From an uncultured Clostridia bacterium (GTDB lineage: Bacteria; Bacillota; Clostridia; Oscillospirales; Oscillospiraceae), in the NCBI GenBank assembly GCA_947383645.1, contig CANDEH010000056.1:1-15317 (forward strand): a DNA stretch of 15,317 nt, read 5' to 3'. How positions within the stretch are numbered: position 1 is the first letter of the stretch; each line of letters begins with the position of its first letter. The notes beneath the pieces were generated by a model. The model was not told where the DNA came from. It did no database searches and worked only from the letters and a program-made list of their open reading frames with translations. The position numbers and the translations under genes were made by a program. Below, piece after piece: positions 13,446 through 15,317 of this stretch.

Positions 13446-13474
13446 TTGCGTAAACACAAGATATGGTGTATCAT
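13446..13474 (+). promoter_or_regulatory. nrdD promoter
   Basis: TTGCGT (13446-13451) and TATCAT (13469-13474) are 17 bp apart. The NrdR-type box at 13454-13469 fills the spacer, which would let the repressor occlude RNA polymerase. The leader would be about 110 nt. Confidence 0.65.
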
Positions 13475-13499
13475 GTAGAGGCTTTCGCCTATACCGTGT
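13454..13499 (+). promoter_or_regulatory. NrdR boxes upstream of nrdD
   Basis: ACACAAGATATGGTGT at 13454-13469 agrees with the NrdR consensus (ACACwATATaTwGTGT form) at about 14 of 16 positions. A weaker second site ends in CCGTGT at 13484-13499, 30 bp away, near the three-turn spacing usual for paired NrdR boxes. NrdR represses ribonucleotide reductase genes when dATP is high. The first box is convincing, the second tentative. Confidence 0.7.
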
Positions 13500-13588
13500 G
13501 GTTGCCGGCGGCAGCGGGAATATTCGACAAAGTTCGGTTTTGATGGAGAATTGACCGGTTTTACCAGTACGACAAGGGGGAAACATCG

Positions 13589-15317
13589 TTGAAAATCATC
13601 AAGAGAAACGGCTCTGAGGCCGCTTTCGACATCACCAAAATCATCATCGCCGTCACCAAGGCCAACGACGCCGTGGACGAGGACTACCGCATGACTGCCG
13701 CCCAGATCCAGCGCATCAGCGAGAGTGTGGTGCTCCAGTGCGAGCAGCTGGGCCGCTCCCCCAGTGTGGAGGAGATCCAGGACATGGTGGAGCACCAGAT
13801 TATGGCCCACGGCGCCTTCGAGGTGGCCAAGGCCTACATCACCTACCGCTACACCCGCTCCCTTGTCCGCCGCTCCAACACCACCGACGACAAGATTCTG
13901 AGCCTCATCGAGTGCAACAACGAGGAGGCCAAGCAGGAGAACAGCAACAAGAACCCCACCGTGAACTCCGTTCAGCGGGACTACATGGCCGGGGAGGTGT
14001 CCCGGGACATCACCAGCCGCCTGCTGCTGCCGGCGGACATCGTGGAGGCCCACAACAACGGCATCATCCACTTCCACGACACCGACTACTACGCCCAGCA
14101 CATGCACAACTGCGACCTGGTGAATCTGGAGGACATGCTGCAAAACGGCACCGTCATCTCCGGTACCCTGATTGAGAAGCCCCACTCCTTCTCCACCGCC
14201 TGCAACATCGCCACCCAGATCATCGCCCAGGTGGCCTCCAACCAGTACGGCGGACAGTCTATCTCCCTGACCCACCTGGCCCCCTTCGTGGAGGTGAGCC
14301 GCCAGAAGATCCGCAAGGCCGTGGACCAGGAGCTGAAGGAGATCGGCGTCATCGTCCCCGAGGAGAAGGTGACTCAGATGGTGGAGGCCCGCCTGCGGGA
14401 GGAGATCCGCCGGGGGGTCCAGACCATCCAGTACCAGGTGGTGACCCTCCTCACCACCAATGGACAAGCCCCCTTCGTCACCGTGTTCATGTACCTGGGG
14501 GAGGCCAAGGACCAGCGGACCCGGGACGATCTGGCCCTCATCATTGAGGAGGTCTTAGAGCAGCGCTGCGAGGGCGTGAAGAACGAGGACGGGGTGTGGA
14601 TCACCCCCGCCTTCCCCAAGCTGATCTACGTCCTGGAGGAGGACAACATCACCGAGGACAGCAAGTACTGGTACCTCACCCGCCTGGCCGCCAGGTGCAC
14701 CGCCAAGCGGATGGTCCCCGACTACATCTCCGAGAAGAAGATGCTGGAGCTGAAGGTGGACAAAAACGGGGAGGGCCACTGCTACACCTGCATGGGCTGC
14801 CGCTCCTTCCTGACCCCCTACGTGGACCCGGAGACCAACGAGCCCAAGTATTATGGCCGGTTCAATCAGGGGGTGGTGACCATCAGCCTCCCCGACGTGG
14901 CCCTCTCCTCCGGGGGGAACTTTGATCGGTTCTGGAAGATCTTTGACGAGCGGCTGGAGCTATGCCATCGGGCGCTGATGTGCCGCCACGAGCGGCTCAA
15001 GGGCACCCTCTCCGACGCGGCCCCCATTCTGTGGCAGTACGGGGCCTGCGCCCGGCTTCCCAAGGGCGAGCCCATCGACAAGCTCCTCTACGGCGGGTAT
15101 TCCACCATCTCCCTGGGCTACGCGGGCCTCTACGAGTGCGTGAAGTACATGACCGGCAAGAGCCACACCGACCCCTCCGCCACCCCCTTCGCCCTGGAGG
15201 TGATGGAGTACATGAACGCCGCCTGTCGGAAGTGGAAGGCGGAGCACAACATCGACTTCAGTCTCTACGGCACCCCCCTGGAGTCCACCACCTACAAGTT
15301 CGCCAAGTGCCTCCAGA
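13589..15317 (+). CDS. nrdD: Anaerobic ribonucleoside-triphosphate reductase, class III (partial, 3' end outside window)
   Basis: Oxygen-sensitive glycyl-radical enzyme that makes dNTPs from NTPs, activated by the radical-SAM protein NrdG. The 576 visible residues cover the N-terminal ATP-cone (about 1-95; KIIKRNGSEAAFDITKI and the TYRYTRSLVRR end), which binds ATP/dATP for allosteric control, and much of the ten-stranded barrel. Visible catalytic landmarks are HFHDTDYY at 161-168, HSFSTACNIATQ at 199-210 and CMGCRSFL at 401-408, whose Cys404 is the likely thiyl-radical residue. The glycyl-radical loop and zinc site lie beyond the window. No ATG fits: the reading frame opens at TTG 13589 with AAGGGGG upstream, and the first in-frame ATG (13691) would remove a third of the ATP-cone. 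Upstream NrdR boxes agree with the assignment. Confidence 0.95.
   Translation, partial: MKIIKRNGSEAAFDITKIIIAVTKANDAVDEDYRMTAAQIQRISESVVLQCEQLGRSPSVEEIQDMVEHQIMAHGAFEVAKAYITYRYTRSLVRRSNTTDDKILSLIECNNEEAKQENSNKNPTVNSVQRDYMAGEVSRDITSRLLLPADIVEAHNNGIIHFHDTDYYAQHMHNCDLVNLEDMLQNGTVISGTLIEKPHSFSTACNIATQIIAQVASNQYGGQSISLTHLAPFVEVSRQKIRKAVDQELKEIGVIVPEEKVTQMVEARLREEIRRGVQTIQYQVVTLLTTNGQAPFVTVFMYLGEAKDQRTRDDLALIIEEVLEQRCEGVKNEDGVWITPAFPKLIYVLEEDNITEDSKYWYLTRLAARCTAKRMVPDYISEKKMLELKVDKNGEGHCYTCMGCRSFLTPYVDPETNEPKYYGRFNQGVVTISLPDVALSSGGNFDRFWKIFDERLELCHRALMCRHERLKGTLSDAAPILWQYGACARLPKGEPIDKLLYGGYSTISLGYAGLYECVKYMTGKSHTDPSATPFALEVMEYMNAACRKWKAEHNIDFSLYGTPLESTTYKFAKCLQ

Overview
The window is 15.3 kb of GC-rich DNA with Shine-Dalgarno-led genes, short 4-nt gene overlaps and an anaerobic (class III) ribonucleotide reductase. 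Together with the GntR-FCD, NCS1, DUF554 and YmdB families and many GC-rich hairpin repeats, this suggests a strictly anaerobic, high-GC Clostridia member, most likely Oscillospiraceae of the Flavonifractor/Lawsonibacter type. That placement is inference from gene content and composition; no rRNA is present. I found no phage, CRISPR array, tRNA or transposase.

Layout. (1) Positions 1-2120: the two ribulose-monophosphate (RuMP) enzymes hxlB and hxlA, on the + strand, embedded in repeats. A triple-hairpin element precedes hxlB. Two inverted copies of a 160-bp foldback element flank hxlA. (2) Positions 2120-6432: a divergent catabolic locus. A type I asparaginase and an NCS1 nucleobase-type permease run leftward. 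A GntR/FCD repressor and a creatininase-family amidohydrolase run rightward. A 36-bp perfect palindrome carries the regulator's promoter, and a related site covers the permease transcription start. (3) Positions 6433-6817: a gene-free, hairpin-rich gap with a second triple-hairpin element. (4) Positions 6818-10072, minus strand: a DUF554 membrane protein translationally coupled to the tRNA-modification enzyme TcdA, then a membrane-anchored parvulin foldase. (5) Positions 10337-11513: a promoter, a roughly 318-nt sequence that folds as a nested three-way junction, and ymdB. (6) Positions 11514-13324: a nested hairpin repeat, then a coupled YbaK-type tRNA-editing protein and an SbcD/YhaO-like nuclease. 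(7) Positions 13325-15317: a promoter with a likely NrdR box and nrdD from a TTG start, running off the window.

How the genes work together. HxlA and HxlB interconvert ribulose 5-phosphate plus formaldehyde and fructose 6-phosphate. The divergent locus looks like an uptake-and-hydrolysis unit for an amide or cyclic-amide nitrogen compound under one repressor; its substrate cannot be read from sequence. The rest is mostly housekeeping: tRNA modification and editing, protein folding, RNA turnover, DNA repair and dNTP supply. The most unusual content is non-coding: a candidate structured RNA upstream of ymdB, foldback elements around hxlA, a triple-hairpin element whose two copies keep their pairing while differing in sequence, and a promoter built inside a perfect palindrome.
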